Shown here one piece after another: positions 11,701-23,913 of a stretch of DNA of 64,000 nt (position 1 is the first letter of the stretch; every line of letters starts with the position of its first letter). The notes beneath the pieces are model-generated. The model did not search any database, was not told the origin of the DNA, and saw nothing but the letters and a program-made list of their open reading frames with translations. The DNA lies in the NCBI GenBank assembly GCA_018466975.1, contig CM031556.1, forward strand, positions 1,798,001 through 1,862,000. The letters are read 5' to 3'. Made by a program: the position numbers and the translations under genes. This stretch comes from Sparassis latifolia. Lineage: Eukaryota; Basidiomycota; Agaricomycetes; Polyporales; Sparassidaceae.

Positions 11701-12281
11701 GATACCATCCGGAAGACTGCGCGTCGACAAAGTATGAGCGCTGTTGACGACCGCGATATGCGCAAAGGTCTGAGAAGCAACATCGTCGAGGAGTCGACAG
11801 ACTTCGGGCTTCAGACTGGCCTTCCCAGAAGGGGAATCAAGAATTTCTGACCGCGCTACCTTGATGGACGCACGGTTCTAGGCGGAGCGGGTTGAGTGAC
11901 GACGCCTCACGAAAACATCTGACGACGTCATCGGCTCACCTGGATGGGGCACTCCTTCATAATCAATCCCCTGGCGAGCATGACTTGTTGGTAGGCTCCA
12001 GAAATCTGGAAGTTCCACGCCTGACCATGGTTGGCGGGCGTGAAGGAAATATGAACGCCGTGCAGCCCCATGGCCACCACGGCGAGCTTTTGAAGGGCGT
12101 CATAGTCGGAAGGGGACGCAGTCCCCTGAGGTTCGGAAAGATTATTGTTGGCATATTGTTGGAGATGAGAGTACGAATCCGCCCTGCGAAGCTCGTTGGC
12201 AGAGAACTCGAGAGAAGAAGCAGGAGAATGAGCGAGTCGTGCGCGGCGCGGGTAAGTAAAAGATGTTGTGTAGATTTCCAT
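8793..12281 (-). CDS. multi-KH-domain RNA-binding protein (Khd4/YLL032C-like)
   Basis: Large cytoplasmic-type RNA-binding protein built from about six to eight KH or KH-like modules. I place the start at MEIYTTSFTYPRRARL (12281). Modules are visible around RTLHAIVAGRKRNVLQSIQE, MVTERAEDLKALMHD, PTQVSAIIKQVSLASGAEV, HREFISGKKNGKINKIMQ, SYHKRIIGVGGRSIQRIMKK and RKYHRTLLGDKSIFIRDIEA. The GxxG loop is clear only in some (VGGRS, SGKKN, LGDKS, AGRKR); others have lost it. The C-terminal 220 residues are disordered, Pro/Ser-rich and end in a short helix, DEVARVISNLGL. At least nine introns. Architecture resembles Ustilago Khd4 and yeast YLL032C, known KH-array proteins; the orthology is inferred. 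Confidence 0.82.
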
Positions 12282-12646
12282 TGTGCTTGTCCAGGAGTAG
12301 ATGCGATTCAAATATACAGTATTTGAGATGACGGGGTCGGGCGGTACGGAAACAGCGAGGGTATGCGGTAGTTCTGAGGGGTATGGACAAAGTGGTATCC
12401 GGGAGAGCCCCGCGCAGCCTCAAAAAAGGGTGAAGGAGGCTGGTAGTCGACAGAAACAAGGAGAGAGCAAGATACACGTATAGGAGGAGTCCTCAAAATG
12501 CACTAGAATATCGGTGGAAGGAGCCCTGCGCTTTCCTGGCGGACTTTCAACATTCCCACCCCTCCAGTCCGCGCCGCCCCCGAATCTCCTGTCTTTTCCG
12601 CCCGTCGCAGGTCCAGAATATATTCACCCCTTTATGGTCGGCTACG
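12282..12646. other. promoter/leader of the KH gene and 3' flank of the RBR gene
   Basis: 365 bases between two minus-strand genes. It should hold the KH gene promoter. No discrete motif recognised. Confidence 0.5.
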
Positions 12647-14341
12647 CTACATATTGTCAAACAGGTCTACCGGCTGCCAGTCATTCTCCTCGCTGTGGAT
12701 GTCAAACAGCTTCATGTAACATCTCTGTCCCGGCCTTGAAAAGTGCGCGTACGGGTCCTGCGCCAACAGCTTGGCGCCGCACCGATAGCAAAAGTGGGTG
12801 CCGCACTTTGCACACGTCATCTGGATGAGAGCGCAAGGATGAGTAAACAGCCCAAAGAACTTCATCGGTGGGCGAGACATACGTGATTGCAGCCAATCGA
12901 CTTCTCTACATGCACCTGACAGGTCGGGCAGGCCATTGTAGATTGCTCGAGCCACTTCCTGTTTGCCTGGTCCTCCTCGTATTTCGCCACAAGGCGCAGG
13001 AGATTGGCTCTTCCATATCGTCGATCTATAAGCTGCCGCTCAGGAGATTGCTCCGGCAGCTCCATGTATCTGGATACGAGCGAATCGGACGAGGCGATCG
13101 TGCACTCACTAAGGGGACCATGCCTGTTCAACGATGAGTAAGATCGATCCTGTCTTCAGCCAATAACTCACCATGTACGTCTGCAATAAGCACAAAACGA
13201 GAATCCGCATTCGAGACATGTCCTCAGGCGTTCCCATCCAGACCCCTCCTCGACGTTCTGTGGTTTGGCTACGGGATGCTGGCAGAACGATAATGGACAG
13301 TGAATGAGAGTTGGATCTGTTAACCCAGCAGTGAGACGATGCCCCGAAAATCAAACCTCAGACCAACTGCACCTTTCTCCAGTGTGCGCTTCTCCCGCAA
13401 CCATTTCCACCTCTTCAACTCTTCCTCCGTAACCACTCTCCTCACATCCTCTTCGTTCGCTTCTCGTCCCTCCTTGACACATCCCGGATCTGGACACCCT
13501 ACACGTCCAACGTCTCCCTCCTTGATGCATAGCTTCCAGAAGTCTTCTAGGCAAGCACGACAGAACACGTGTGAACAGGACAGCAGTATACACCGAGCTC
13601 CTTTGATGGATGTCAAGCAAATTTCGCATGAATATGAGTTCTGGGAGAATCTTGTCAACTGCGCTGAAGTATCGTACGCTTTCAGGAACGAATTAAGTTG
13701 ATGAACGGCAGGATGTGGTATGCTGGTTGAATTCTCAGTCAAAACCTACGCAGTGACATTTCAGGTAACGAACGTACGAAATTATAGTTCCTTCTTCCGA
13801 GCTCGAAACGAGTCCACACCCATCTAAGAAATCTCCGGTGCGGATCCACTCTACCCAAGTGTATAGAACTCCTTCTCCTTCTCGCCACTTTTCCATCAAA
13901 CTGCGGTGCAGACCAAGATTACGAGGTAACCACGAATGTGTTGCATGTATCGATACAATTTCCGGGGGCGTATATGGATAGGTAGGCGGTAATAGTACAT
14001 CCAGTAGAATGGGCGGAAGTGTGGAGAGAGATAATATAGAAAGGCCAGCTGTCCGAGAATGAAGGAGACCATGAGGGAAACGGTCCGTTCGCCTGAAAGG
14101 CGTTGTATGATCGTCAACCAACGCGATAGATCTTGGGTCCGGAAACTCGATGGGGACTTCCAGCTTTACAATCCCATGCTTTATGTCGTTCGAGACACAG
14201 TCTGGGTAAATCGACTGCACGAACATGAGTTTCACGATTAAATCCAGGCGACTAATGGCATACCTCCAAGACTTCCCATTCCTCCCGCTGTAGTGACGCA
14301 CAAAGGTCCAGGTCAGGCTGATCTATGGACAACGCAGTCAT
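12647..14341 (-). CDS. ITT1: RWD-RING-IBR-RING E3 ubiquitin ligase (RNF14/Itt1 type)
   Basis: RBR ubiquitin ligase that takes ubiquitin from an E2 onto its own cysteine before transfer. Exon 1 starts MTALSIDQPDLDLCASLQRE and joins SIYPDCV through a GTATGC intron. The N-terminal third is an RWD domain with the PPTYPYTPPE motif. RING1 follows (SCEICLTSIKGARC...CSHVFCRACL), then the IBR (HCPLSFCQHP...CLECGFSFCAYC). RING2 is CPTCQVHVEKSIGCNHMTC, where the Cys in IGCNH is the expected catalytic residue. It ends DWQPVDLFDNM. RWD plus RBR order matches human RNF14 and yeast Itt1, linked to translation quality control. All zinc ligands appear intact. Confidence 0.9.
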
Positions 14342-15152
14342 CTTTCAGAAGACGAGCTGCTTGACAAACAAGAAGATGTCAACAGCGACAGGCCATGTGT
14401 GGCTTGCGCCTGCCAGCTGCTCAGAATGAGAACGGAGTGTTTTGTCTGAGTAAGACGTGGTGGCGAGTTACATCGGATGACTCGCCGGAAGCAAACTGCT
14501 ATTTTGGGGTTAAGGTTAGGGCTTCGCTTGTACAGCCGTAAGTTGTCCATATGAGACCCAGGTTGGATGTTTGAAGCACAAGATTCACGAACTAACAGAG
14601 CTGATGACGGCAACTCATTCAGGAGACATAACATCCACGGTGGACGAGCGTTTGTTCCAACTTGAAGCACCGGGAGCCGCCAAGTGACGTCGCGACACCC
14701 TGCTAGATATACAACACATAAGCTACATAATCTCTGGGCTCTCCATGGAAAATTAAGTCACAGATTGATAGCTTGGATGTAGCGACAATAATCAGAAAGC
14801 CTGTAGGAAACTCTCCTGGCGAAGACATAAACCCCAAGACTCAGGTTAGGGTTTGATTACCTCGTCGACGTCGAAAACGCAGCAGAATGACTTGGAGGAA
14901 TGCATTTCACGACCGAAATATTCTATAGTATTTACAGAGGTTATGTGCTATATTGTGATGAACAAATGGGTGAGAGAACACGTCAAACAGCAGAACAAAT
15001 ACGACCGAAAATCCCGACGAAAATGGGAGCGATTCATCACAGCGTGATACTACCCGGGATGAAAACACTACTAGTAGAGGACCTATGTGATGTATCGAGC
15101 GACCAAAAACTGGGGATGAAGAAGTATAGGCCAGAATTGACCGCGACAGGAT
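14342..15152. promoter_or_regulatory. upstream region of the RBR ligase with telomere-like boxes
   Basis: About 800 bases without a gene. GGTTAGGG at 14514-14521 and GGTTAGGGTTT at 14844-14854 repeat the CCCTAACC core seen in the TUM1/VMA5 promoter. The first lies about 170 bases upstream of the ligase start. Confidence 0.45.
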
Positions 15153-15698
15153 TCACCCGAGCTTGGGACATCTCTCCACTCTCGCGAGTGTACCCTGTAA
15201 AGCGAAACTCAGCATAAGTAGCAATGGACACAAAAGGCATCGGACCTGCGGGAGTAAGAGAGCATCCTCCAAGCTCCTAATGATGATGATCGCCCAATCT
15301 TGGCTGTTATACTCGCGAGCGTCGCGTTTCTGATTGTGAGAGTTCACTAAATCAGTGGCTGTCTCGCTGTACATCTCGAGAGCGCCGAGGACGGGGTCAA
15401 TGATCTCGCCGAGGAGTATTTTGCCAGAGTAGGGTGAAGCACCATGACCGCTCGTTAGACGTACGCGACGTGCGACCTTCGACTTGTATCCGCCCGCGCT
15501 ACCGGAGCCCAACATCTTTTTTGTTCCAAGAGTTAGAATCGGTGTATCACAGAGAATAGACAAGACTGAGCATAGCGGTACCTCATAAAATGTTGCATAA
15601 GCTTGTTCATGAGCTTCGTAAGTCACAGCCAAGGTCCAGTGCCTTGCGGAGGTTCTTGTAACAGGTTCGTACCACACCAGCCACAGGAAGCCAGCCAT
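15153..15698 (-). CDS. small orphan protein, HW...NSQDW pattern
   Basis: Predicted gene of about 140 residues with two introns (GTACCG...AAAAAG and GTCCGA...TTACAG). Recognisable blocks are RHWTLAVTYEA, ATFYEV, SGKILLGEI and YNSQDWAIIIIRSLED. From memory, many Agaricomycete orphans share a His-Trp near the front and an NCQDW-type block near the end, a pattern that may represent a papain-like fold; here the second block reads NSQDW, lacking Cys. That relationship is inference. No signal peptide is seen. The start is uncertain because an extra 5' intron is possible (GTACGA...CAAG). Confidence 0.5.
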   Translation of the reverse strand: MAGFLWLVWYEPVTRTSARHWTLAVTYEAHEQAYATFYEVPLCSVLSILCDTPILTLGTKKMLGSGSAGGYKSKVARRVRLTSGHGASPYSGKILLGEIIDPVLGALEMYSETATDLVNSHNQKRDAREYNSQDWAIIIIRSLEDALLLPQVRCLLCPLLLMLSFALQGTLARVERCPKLG

Positions 15699-16237
15699 AA
15701 CGTCAGGACCCGCTATACGACGAGTAAAACCGCGTTTCTGTGGGTTTTCTCAATCAAAGACACACCGTATATATATTCTGACGGCGTGTATATCCGATGG
15801 CGGGGCAGATTCTCGTGCTACCGCGAAAGACTCCCTACAAGGCTAATGTTACACGCAGACGGCATGAGGGATAGAGTTCGCCAGCTTCGATTGACCTTAC
15901 CAAGGCGAGGCCATTTATACACGTTAATGGTCGTACTTGTGATAAGTCCGACGAGGAATAGCAAGAAGGAGGGTCCAGGGCAAAATGTCGCCAGTGACTG
16001 TAAGTTGGACGCAGCATGCTAGACTCGGATGCCCTGCCTCAGGCCGCCAAAAACCTCACCACTGCACGTGGTGTTCCTCAATTGACTTTCTTGTCTGACA
16101 CCAAAAGTTTCCGAACAACCGCAAGCTTGCTATCAATTAATTGTGCGGCCTTCGAGACTTCGAAACGTCGAGTGTGGGACGGGTGCAGCTCGTTGTAATT
16201 CTTTGACTCGACCTTGACATTCCTGAAACCGGCATTC
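15699..16237. other. divergent intergenic region
   Basis: 540 bases between the orphan at 15698 and URB2. A minus-strand frame at 16078-16239 looks unusually protein-like and is discussed as a finding. No other feature. Confidence 0.4.
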
Positions 16238-19200
16238 ATGACCAGTGCACAGTCAGCGGCCCAGGGCTTCATTCGTGGGCTGAAGGCAGCTTCTGACCCT
16301 CCTCATCCCGGTGGTCCACTCAAGATTGAACTTGCCAGTCAAGCATGGGAAGATACCTCTCTGTATATTCCGAACAAGGCCGAGGTCATCGTCGACTGGA
16401 TCCTGATGCATCTTCTGAAACACAAATCGAGGTACGCAGCCTCCCCCACGTTTGTATTCACATCACGGAGTAACGTGCATGTTCCACAGGGACGCGGACC
16501 CATTACTTGATGATCGGTATTGGCAACTCTTGTCCGAGATCCTCTCGTGTGATAGCCTACGAGCGGGCGAGTCCGCTCGTGCCGCGAAGGCGTGGTTAAT
16601 ACCCCTGCTAAACCGCTTGCCAATAGCACCAATCGTCCGAGATTTCTTCAACATGTTGTCTTCAACAGATTCAGAAGTGAATTTGAATTTGAACGCGTTG
16701 GTTTCGCGTTGTCTGGTTGTCGTATGGCCTTTAGCGGTGCCCAAAATCGGTATTGAGGCTCTCCTCGAGTGTTTCGGCGCCGTGCTTGGCTGGTCGATTG
16801 TGCCCCATGAAGGGGAAGAGAAGAACGGGCGAAATGTTGTACAGGCTCAACTCTTGGTTGTTCAAGCCTACCGAGCAGCTCTGGCTAATGCTGCGAACAA
16901 AAAGAAGGTGAGGAGTTGCGCAGTTAGGTGTTACTTCATGTCTCATAATCGTCGTAGCTCTATCCGACCTTCGTGCAGAATCATCTCGTGCACTGGTTGA
17001 CGTGTATCCAACTTCAAGGAAACGAGACTACGAAACAGCAAGTTCTTGCGTCCGAGATATACTCGGCAGGAGTCGATACCCTCTTCAGCCTTGAAGTGCT
17101 GCGGCAAGCAGGAGACCAGCATTTCGATGCCGCATTGAAAGAAGAGTTCACCAAGGGGATGGCCAATACACCCGAGACTGTCCTCACTTCTTTCCCTCGT
17201 CTCTTCATGTCCTTCATGCAGTCTATCAAAAAGCACAAAAGCGCTCTGTTCGGGCACGGCTCCAACCAAGTACCAGGGGATATCACCAAACAGGTACAGG
17301 GCGCAGGAATGGCTTTCTTCGCGTCTTGCGACAATCTGCTCACAGAAGGAAAAGAGTCGGAGCAGCTCTGGCTAACAAGAATTGCGTTACTCGCAGTCGT
17401 TGATAGTGAGAACCTCTACAATGTGAGAGACGAGCATGCCGTGCAGTTGTTGAAGCGCAGTGGTCAACTTGCCATAGACGTTCTGGAATTTGCTTCGGAA
17501 TGTAGGTGACTCACTTGGATCAGTTTCATGATGCTCATGTTGGCGTGACTTTAGCCCGGAGTAATCAGCGACTTTTCCAGCGACTTAACTCCGCTATAGA
17601 GCTTCTCTCCACGCTCGCGCGAATTGACTATGACATTATGTCTCCAGCTTTGCCCGCAATACTGCCGAAACTCGTAGCAGTGAGTATTTGCGCACTTATC
17701 TAAGCCTGTACTAATTTCCCGTGCTAGATCTCTGAATGCATGCCATCGGTCTTGATTTACCTAGGTTTACTTCTCGATTATCATGCGAAAACTCGAACCA
17801 TGCCGTCCTTCATCGTCTATTGGCTCGATGCATTCTCAATACACCACATCCAGGCTGTCGGGCAGCAACCCCGCACGGTGTATCATGACACGTTCTCTGG
17901 CTCTCTCCTCAGTCCCTCCTACCTAACTCGATTGTCCAATTCCATCCGCAGCTTCCTGACGCCAGGACAGGTGTTGGAGACGGTGCAGATAGCGCTGCAG
18001 ACTTTCAAAGATGCGTTCGACAAGTTCACCCAGCATGATGCAGCAAACGCCGCTATTCATGGGGACGGGGCTCGTAAGAAGCGCAAGAAGGGTTCCTCGA
18101 CTGCGCCTGCGAAATCTGCAGACCCAGAATGGGCGGCAGTGTCTTTTGCTCTCGTGGCTCGTGCCGTAGTGGTGATCCTGACATCTACGCCAATGCATGC
18201 AATTTTGGAAGACGTCCATCATGAGATCCAGCAGTTACTGCATGAGGTGTGCTCCGCGATGGTGCCCGTCGCACCAGAGGAAGCTTTGGACCGCTTGGGC
18301 AAGGATCGCAAGGATACCTGGGGTTGGCAGATCGTCGCCGGTGCAGCTCTCCGTGTACACTACGGATTGACTATGTCACCCCAGTTGCAATTTGATGTCC
18401 CTTTCGATGAGCACATAACATCGAAGATGCTTTCGAGTGTGATATCGGAAGAGTCCTCACCGGAATTCAGCTTGGAGATGGTACGGAAACCATTCAAATT
18501 CACGGTTGGGGTTGACGCTCAAATGTTTGCAGTTCCGTTCTCTGCTCAGGCAATCCGAACAAGATCCAGGAGATGCCGAGAATGTCTTCGACGCAGTTCT
18601 ACAGTACCTCGAACACCATATCGGCCGTAGCGATGCCTCTTGGAGTGGCAAATCTCATGAATTGACCGGCAATGTCGCATATGATCAAGGCGCAGTAGCT
18701 CTATGCCATCTTCTCTTCGAGAGATGGCTCCCTCATTTTCAGTGAGTAGATTGCGTTGTGTAAAGCTCATATTCTGATTTGATACTAGTATGCATGCCTC
18801 CGAGGTTCAGTTGGCTCGCCTGGCAAAGCTGATTATGTCCATGGAATTTGGTCACCTTTCTCCTACAGCACCGTCAGAAGTGCAAAAGGCAGTGAATGTC
18901 ACTGTCATCTTGACGAAGGCTTTCCATAATGCAGAATTCTGGGAACTGCATCGTCTCAGAGGTACATTATGATTTGATCGAACGGTTCTACATATCTTAC
19001 ATGTGCATATGCAGATGTCCTCCTCGCCGAAATGCAGAGTGAAACAGCTCCGCTTGATCTGATTAATCTGCCCCTAGTGTTTTCCGAACTCCAGGATGGA
19101 TCTGCACAAAGTCCGATTGAAGATATGCGCAAGATCGTCAGAGTCTACGAGATACTACTGCAAGCCCCTGCAGAATACTTGCCTCGCACCTCTCGTCATG

Positions 19201-21359
19201 ACTTTCTTCGCCGAGCATTGGCAGCAGATGTCACGATGGCAATAGCACCACGGACCAACGGACCAACGAACGTTAATAGGCGTTTGATTTTAGTTGTGCG
19301 GGAGTTCGTCTGTCGTACCATGTCTTACCTTGGAACTATTGACCATACTGTAAGTAATTATTCCCTACACATTCCGCACGCTGATACATGGCCTAGGCAG
19401 CAGCAGATTACCTGGCTTTCTTGATGGAGCCATGTTTGTCTCGAACTACGACTGGAGACACGCTGGATGATGAACTAGTTTCTGTTACACTGGACATCAT
19501 CGGCATGCACCTGGCGTGGGTTGTATGAGTTCCGTATCTGAATGTCTTCGCTTAAGTTCTGCTCGCAGGTCTTTTCTGAAGGCCGCAAGGAAAGGCGAGG
19601 AGGATGCGGTCACTGCTGTGATAGGAAGATTCGATGATATACTCACATCTGCCATGTCATTGGAGCCGCAGTATCTCCAGCATGGCATCCGTCAGAAGAG
19701 CCTGTTGAGGTTCATTGATATCTTGACCTCCGATCACGAATCGTCTCAGTGCGTACCACGATGACCCTCTCTGGCTCTACCGGTTTTTAACATTGGCGCC
19801 TAGTTTCTCGGAAACGTTGAGAGGTTCTCTCCGCCGTCTACAAGCACATATGATCTCTGTTTACCTACCTTCGATGTTGAAACTAGTAGCTCAGGATGGC
19901 GAAGCAAGCAAGGTCCTGATGCAAGGCGAGATACTCCAAACTTGGTCTTGTGCGCTGAGCTTGGGGCGTTGGTTAAATTTCAAAGGTAAGAGCTGCGCTT
20001 AGCCTCGTTGTCGTTTGCGGACTGGCTCAAGTAAATTACAGGGATGTCCACGGACAAGTTCGGCCACTTGCTGGTCGGAAAATTGTTATCGCTAAAAGCG
20101 GAGACACCTCCTCCCATCCGTATTTGTCTTTTTGTGTCAGACATTCTCTTTGCAGAACTTTCGACATGTACGGACGTCAATAGGCCTGTGCACTTGCAGT
20201 GCATTATTGCTGCATACATCACCTTTTTTCGCCTGTGTGGATCGTCAGGTGTGTCTTCTCGGTTGTCACTGGTATTGAGGCACTGCATCCTTATTTCCTA
20301 GGCCTTGTGGACAAGCAGCTGTGTAACGTGTCCAAAACGCTGAGCCTCGCAAACTTCGAGTTCATCTTAGACTCTACAGCCGAAGCCTTGTCAAACATAG
20401 ACAAACTCCCAATTAGAGACATTGCCAGCCTTGTGCGATTTTCCAGCATCATGGTGCATGACGCTCCTCAAGGTGAGCCTACCTCGAGGGACATCATCTT
20501 GTGATACGAATGTTCTGTCCAGGATCGTTGAAGACAACGCAAAGCCACGTAACCAGATGCCTCATCCTCTTCGCTGATTGCTCTATATTCCTCACATCGT
20601 CACATCTCCGGCGTGAAGTTCTCAACTTCATGAGCCGACACTTCAATGACCATGTAAGTCGCTTCATGTACAATTCGTGATGTTTCTTACCGTCGGTTTT
20701 AGCCTGCGTCTGTTAGGTCGATGGACCTATCTAGCATCTGGTCAATCCTGGGAGCCGTCTTTGCAGGTTCAGCAGAGCATGACAGTACCACCGACACGAC
20801 GATCTTCCACGAGGTAATCGCGACGATTAACGCATTAGTTCGACTTCGCCGTGATCTGGTCTTACACACTCTGCCCCATCTGGGCATGATCCTGCGGCAG
20901 CTGACAATAGCTCTGCGAAGTCCGCGACCTCACCTCGGTGGGAAGCAAAGCAGACTTGTTATGAACACCCTCCCGAAATGGGTCAGTGCGGACACGCCGT
21001 TGTCGTCCGAGGAAAGCAAGGCGTTGGCGAGGCTAATGACCACACTCTCTACGAAGACAGTGGTGCGCGTTCACGGACCATCTTCCGAGAGTCAGAAACC
21101 GGGGTCACTCGTCCGCCCCTTCTCAAAGCACGCGGCGTACGTCTTAACAGCGTATATTGACGCTGTCAATGATCCTCTGTGCATTGTCCCCACTCAAATT
21201 CGCAGAGAATTGCAACCTGGGCTATTTGCCCTCTGTGATATGCTGGGAGAGCACAACAGAGATGCAATGATGGTATCCGCTCTGGGTGCTGGCGGGAAGG
21301 CTACTATGAAGGCTTTGTGGAGGGAGTACGAAAAGCAGAGATACGCCGGGAGGGGATAG
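16238..21359 (+). CDS. URB2: Urb2/Npa2 family nucleolar pre-60S assembly factor
   Basis: Large nucleolar protein needed for 27S pre-rRNA maturation in early pre-60S particles with Npa1/Urb1 and Dbp6. Start MTSAQSAAQGFIRGLK at 16238 leads to SDPPHPGGPLKIELA and YIPNKAEVIVDWIL, typical of the family N-terminus. About fifteen exons of helical, HEAT-like sequence follow. The last exon (from about 20704) holds the diagnostic Urb2 C-terminal domain: LRRDLVLHTLPHLGMILRQL, FSKHAAYVLTAYIDAVNDPL, GLFALCDMLGEHNRDAMMV and KALWREYEKQRYAGRG. A basic stretch GARKKRKKGSS near 18070 could be a nuclear or nucleolar signal. Middle exon edges are less certain than the ends. Confidence 0.9.
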
Positions 21360-21464
21360 AAGTATAAGTTATCTGTATATATGTCTAATTTAACATCATC
21401 CCACACTATCGTACTCTATGAGTTCTACTGTTGCAACGGAAATGTGAAACACGGTGCGGTGGGG

Positions 21465-23093
21465 CTACGTGCGGACCTTGTGATAGATATTGCCGTTGGG
21501 AAGACCATTAACCTTTTTCTGAGTAGGAGCAAACCCTGCATCTCTCTTCTCTTGAGCCAGGGTCCGCATGAGCGACAAGAAATCCTCGACTGCGTCTGGG
21601 GAAGTTTGAATGTGAACGACCAGCCTTGAACCACCAACATCGATCGGGTCAGGCAACTTGCTCGCCCTATCCACTACCTCCTCGTAGTTCACGCCAATAG
21701 GAGAGGCGTCGAAGAAGACCTATAATGAATTCGAGATTCAGCATGAATCTCCATATGAGCGATCACATACCATGCACGTCTCGGCACGGCTGGTGATAGT
21801 AACGCCGAGCCCTTCGAGGCCATTCTCCAGTTTCTTGGTAAGAGCGTGTACACCAGGCAACAGTGGGAAGTTATGTATCAGAGCATATGCGGCAGCCGCT
21901 GCCATGAAGCTCGTCTGTCTCATTCCCCCACCGAACAACTTCCGGAACCAGCGAGCTTTGGTGATGAATTCCTTTGAGCCGACGAGACAGGACCCAATCG
22001 GCGCACCTGGTATCTTCGCATTATTCACAGTACCGCTTCCAGGATTGTCTTACTCACCAAGGCCCTTGCTGAAGCAAATACTGACAGAATCAAATGGGTC
22101 ACACAATGTCTTGATGGGTGTAGTCGTCGCGACTGCGACATGCCAAATCCGAGCTCCATCGAGATGCATCTTAATTCCCTTGCTGTGTGCAAACTCGGAA
22201 ATGGCTTCAATATCTTCCTGTGGAATGATGGTTCCATTCAAAGTATTTTCAAGGGCAATGACTTCTGTCGGAGCGCTGCTGGAATATTAGTGTGAATTAT
22301 CGGCATGTAGCAAAGGTGACCGACTAGTGGATGTTCATTTCCGTAACGACGTTCTCCTTAACATCAGCAACGGTTAGATGATGTCCTGGATGGGACCTCG
22401 AACGTTAGCAGATGGGGTACAATTGAGTGCACTTCATACCATTGGAGGGAGGAACGCACTCCAAATGTGCACCAGAGTGGAACGCCGCTCCGCCTGCCTC
22501 GTGTCTGTTCAAGAAAACAAGTGACCATGAAGTAAGGGACATGAGATACATTGATGGGACACACCTAGCGATATGCGCACGATGGTCACACAATACAGAA
22601 TAGGGAGGCTGTTTCAGATGGGTGCGCAAGGCAAGCTGATTGGACATAGTCCCGGAGGGAACGAAGAGCGCCGCTTCCTTCCCAGTGAGCTGTGCCATAT
22701 GTGCCTCCAAAGCCTCCGTGGAAGGATCGTTGTAGACATCGTCGCCAAGAGAAGCACGGATAGCATAAGCATACATCTCCTTCGTAGGCGCTATCAAGAC
22801 CAATATTGTCAGAGCTCCAAACGGCTCCCGTCATTCTGTCGGCCTCAAGTTCTGACCTGTAATGGTATCGGCTTTGTTCAAGATCAGTATGTCTTCTGGA
22901 GGCGGGCACAGAAAGAAGATAATCACAGATGAAACTCCTGGAGATCTCCCTCAGCAGCTTTTCATTGTCCTGAGGTGAACCATATGAATGGAAAAGTCTG
23001 AATGGTCCTGGCCACCGTGATCACCTTTTCCTGTGTCTTAGTCAAGATGTCAAACTTCACTTGAGCAGCAATGTCTTCTAAAGTGGCAGCCAT
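21465..23093 (-). CDS. GLY1: low-specificity L-threonine aldolase
   Basis: PLP enzyme that splits L-threonine or allo-threonine into glycine and acetaldehyde. Start MAATLEDIAAQVKFDILTKT; two short introns then give RSFISDTITAPTKEMYAYA, the conserved substrate-side opening (the S-D-T triplet is split by a GTGATT...CAAAG intron). Further blocks: DDVYNDPSTEALE, AALFVPSGTMSNQLAL, HLDGARIWHVAVA, the PLP lysine in ICFSKGLG followed by APIGSCLVGS, and RLVVHIQTS. It ends NIYHKVRT. All core residues are present. It is convergent with URB2, with about 105 bases between stops. Confidence 0.92.
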
Positions 23094-23517
23094 TGGCGGT
23101 GTGCAGCCTGCGCGACGTTCGAGCTACTTGTAGAAACTGAGCAGACCGGAAAAGTAATAGTAATAACTTCGGTGTTCTGTCATACTTGTACGAAATCGCC
23201 GAGAGAGTGACTCACGACTGGGTCACGCAGTGCACGGCCCAGACGGAATTGAGGCGGACGGAATAAATTTCTGCGAGTGGAAAAAATTGTCTGGAGTTCT
23301 ATATCGATGAGGCTAATCAGGGCCAATCGACGTCCGGGCCGCAGGGAACATCTCCTACAAAAGGGAATATTAGGTAAGAAAGGACCAGCGCCTGCAGCGC
23401 ACGCTCGCCTGTTGTTTCTGTGCCTCTGTATTCTCTGACGACTCTACAGCCTCTGGACCCATCCCTCTCTTTCTTTCATAGACTTTCTTTCCTCAGTGCT
23501 TGGTTCTGGTGTTCAAG
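23094..23517. promoter_or_regulatory. divergent promoter, GLY1 and 4F5-type gene
   Basis: 424 bases between the starts of two divergent genes. A pyrimidine-rich stretch precedes the 23518 start, as in many fungal leaders. No specific site recognised. Confidence 0.45.
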
Positions 23518-23913
23518 ATGGGCAACGTGCGCCAGCGAAGCTACTTCTCGGCTGTCGATATTGATCTCGTTGCATCCAGGGTGCGAAGGCTGCTCAGAAA
23601 AGAGAAAGAAACGCCGCGAAGGCTGGTGCTACGGCGAAGAGTCAAACTAAGACCAACCAGGCAGCTTTGAATATAGTCTGCCAGACATGTCGGCAAGCCT
23701 TCGTGAGTCCTAATTCCTGTGTTTTATCACTATCTTTGCGTTAACGAGAACGACACAACCAGCTGTTGACTACGCGTGCCCCTGCGTGAGTGTACCACCA
23801 ATATTTATGACGAGATCTTACATTCACCCCAACTATGTCTCAGTTTGGAAGAACACGCGCAGAACAAGCACTCGAAGACTATGGCCGAATGCTTCCCCGA
23901 TGCCCCCAAGTAA
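23518..23913 (+). CDS. small 4F5/At2g23090-type zinc-finger protein
   Basis: Predicted 74-residue protein from four exons: 23518-23526, 23580-23702, 23763-23785 and 23844-23913, totalling 225 nt. The first coding exon is only nine bases (Met-Gly-Asn). The product begins MGNGAKAAQKRERNAAKAG, a basic 4F5-like segment. It then has a single C2H2-type finger, CQTCRQAF...EEHAQNKHSK, and ends CFPDAPK. This small eukaryotic family has no firm function. The spliced product matches the family over its full length. Confidence 0.88.
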
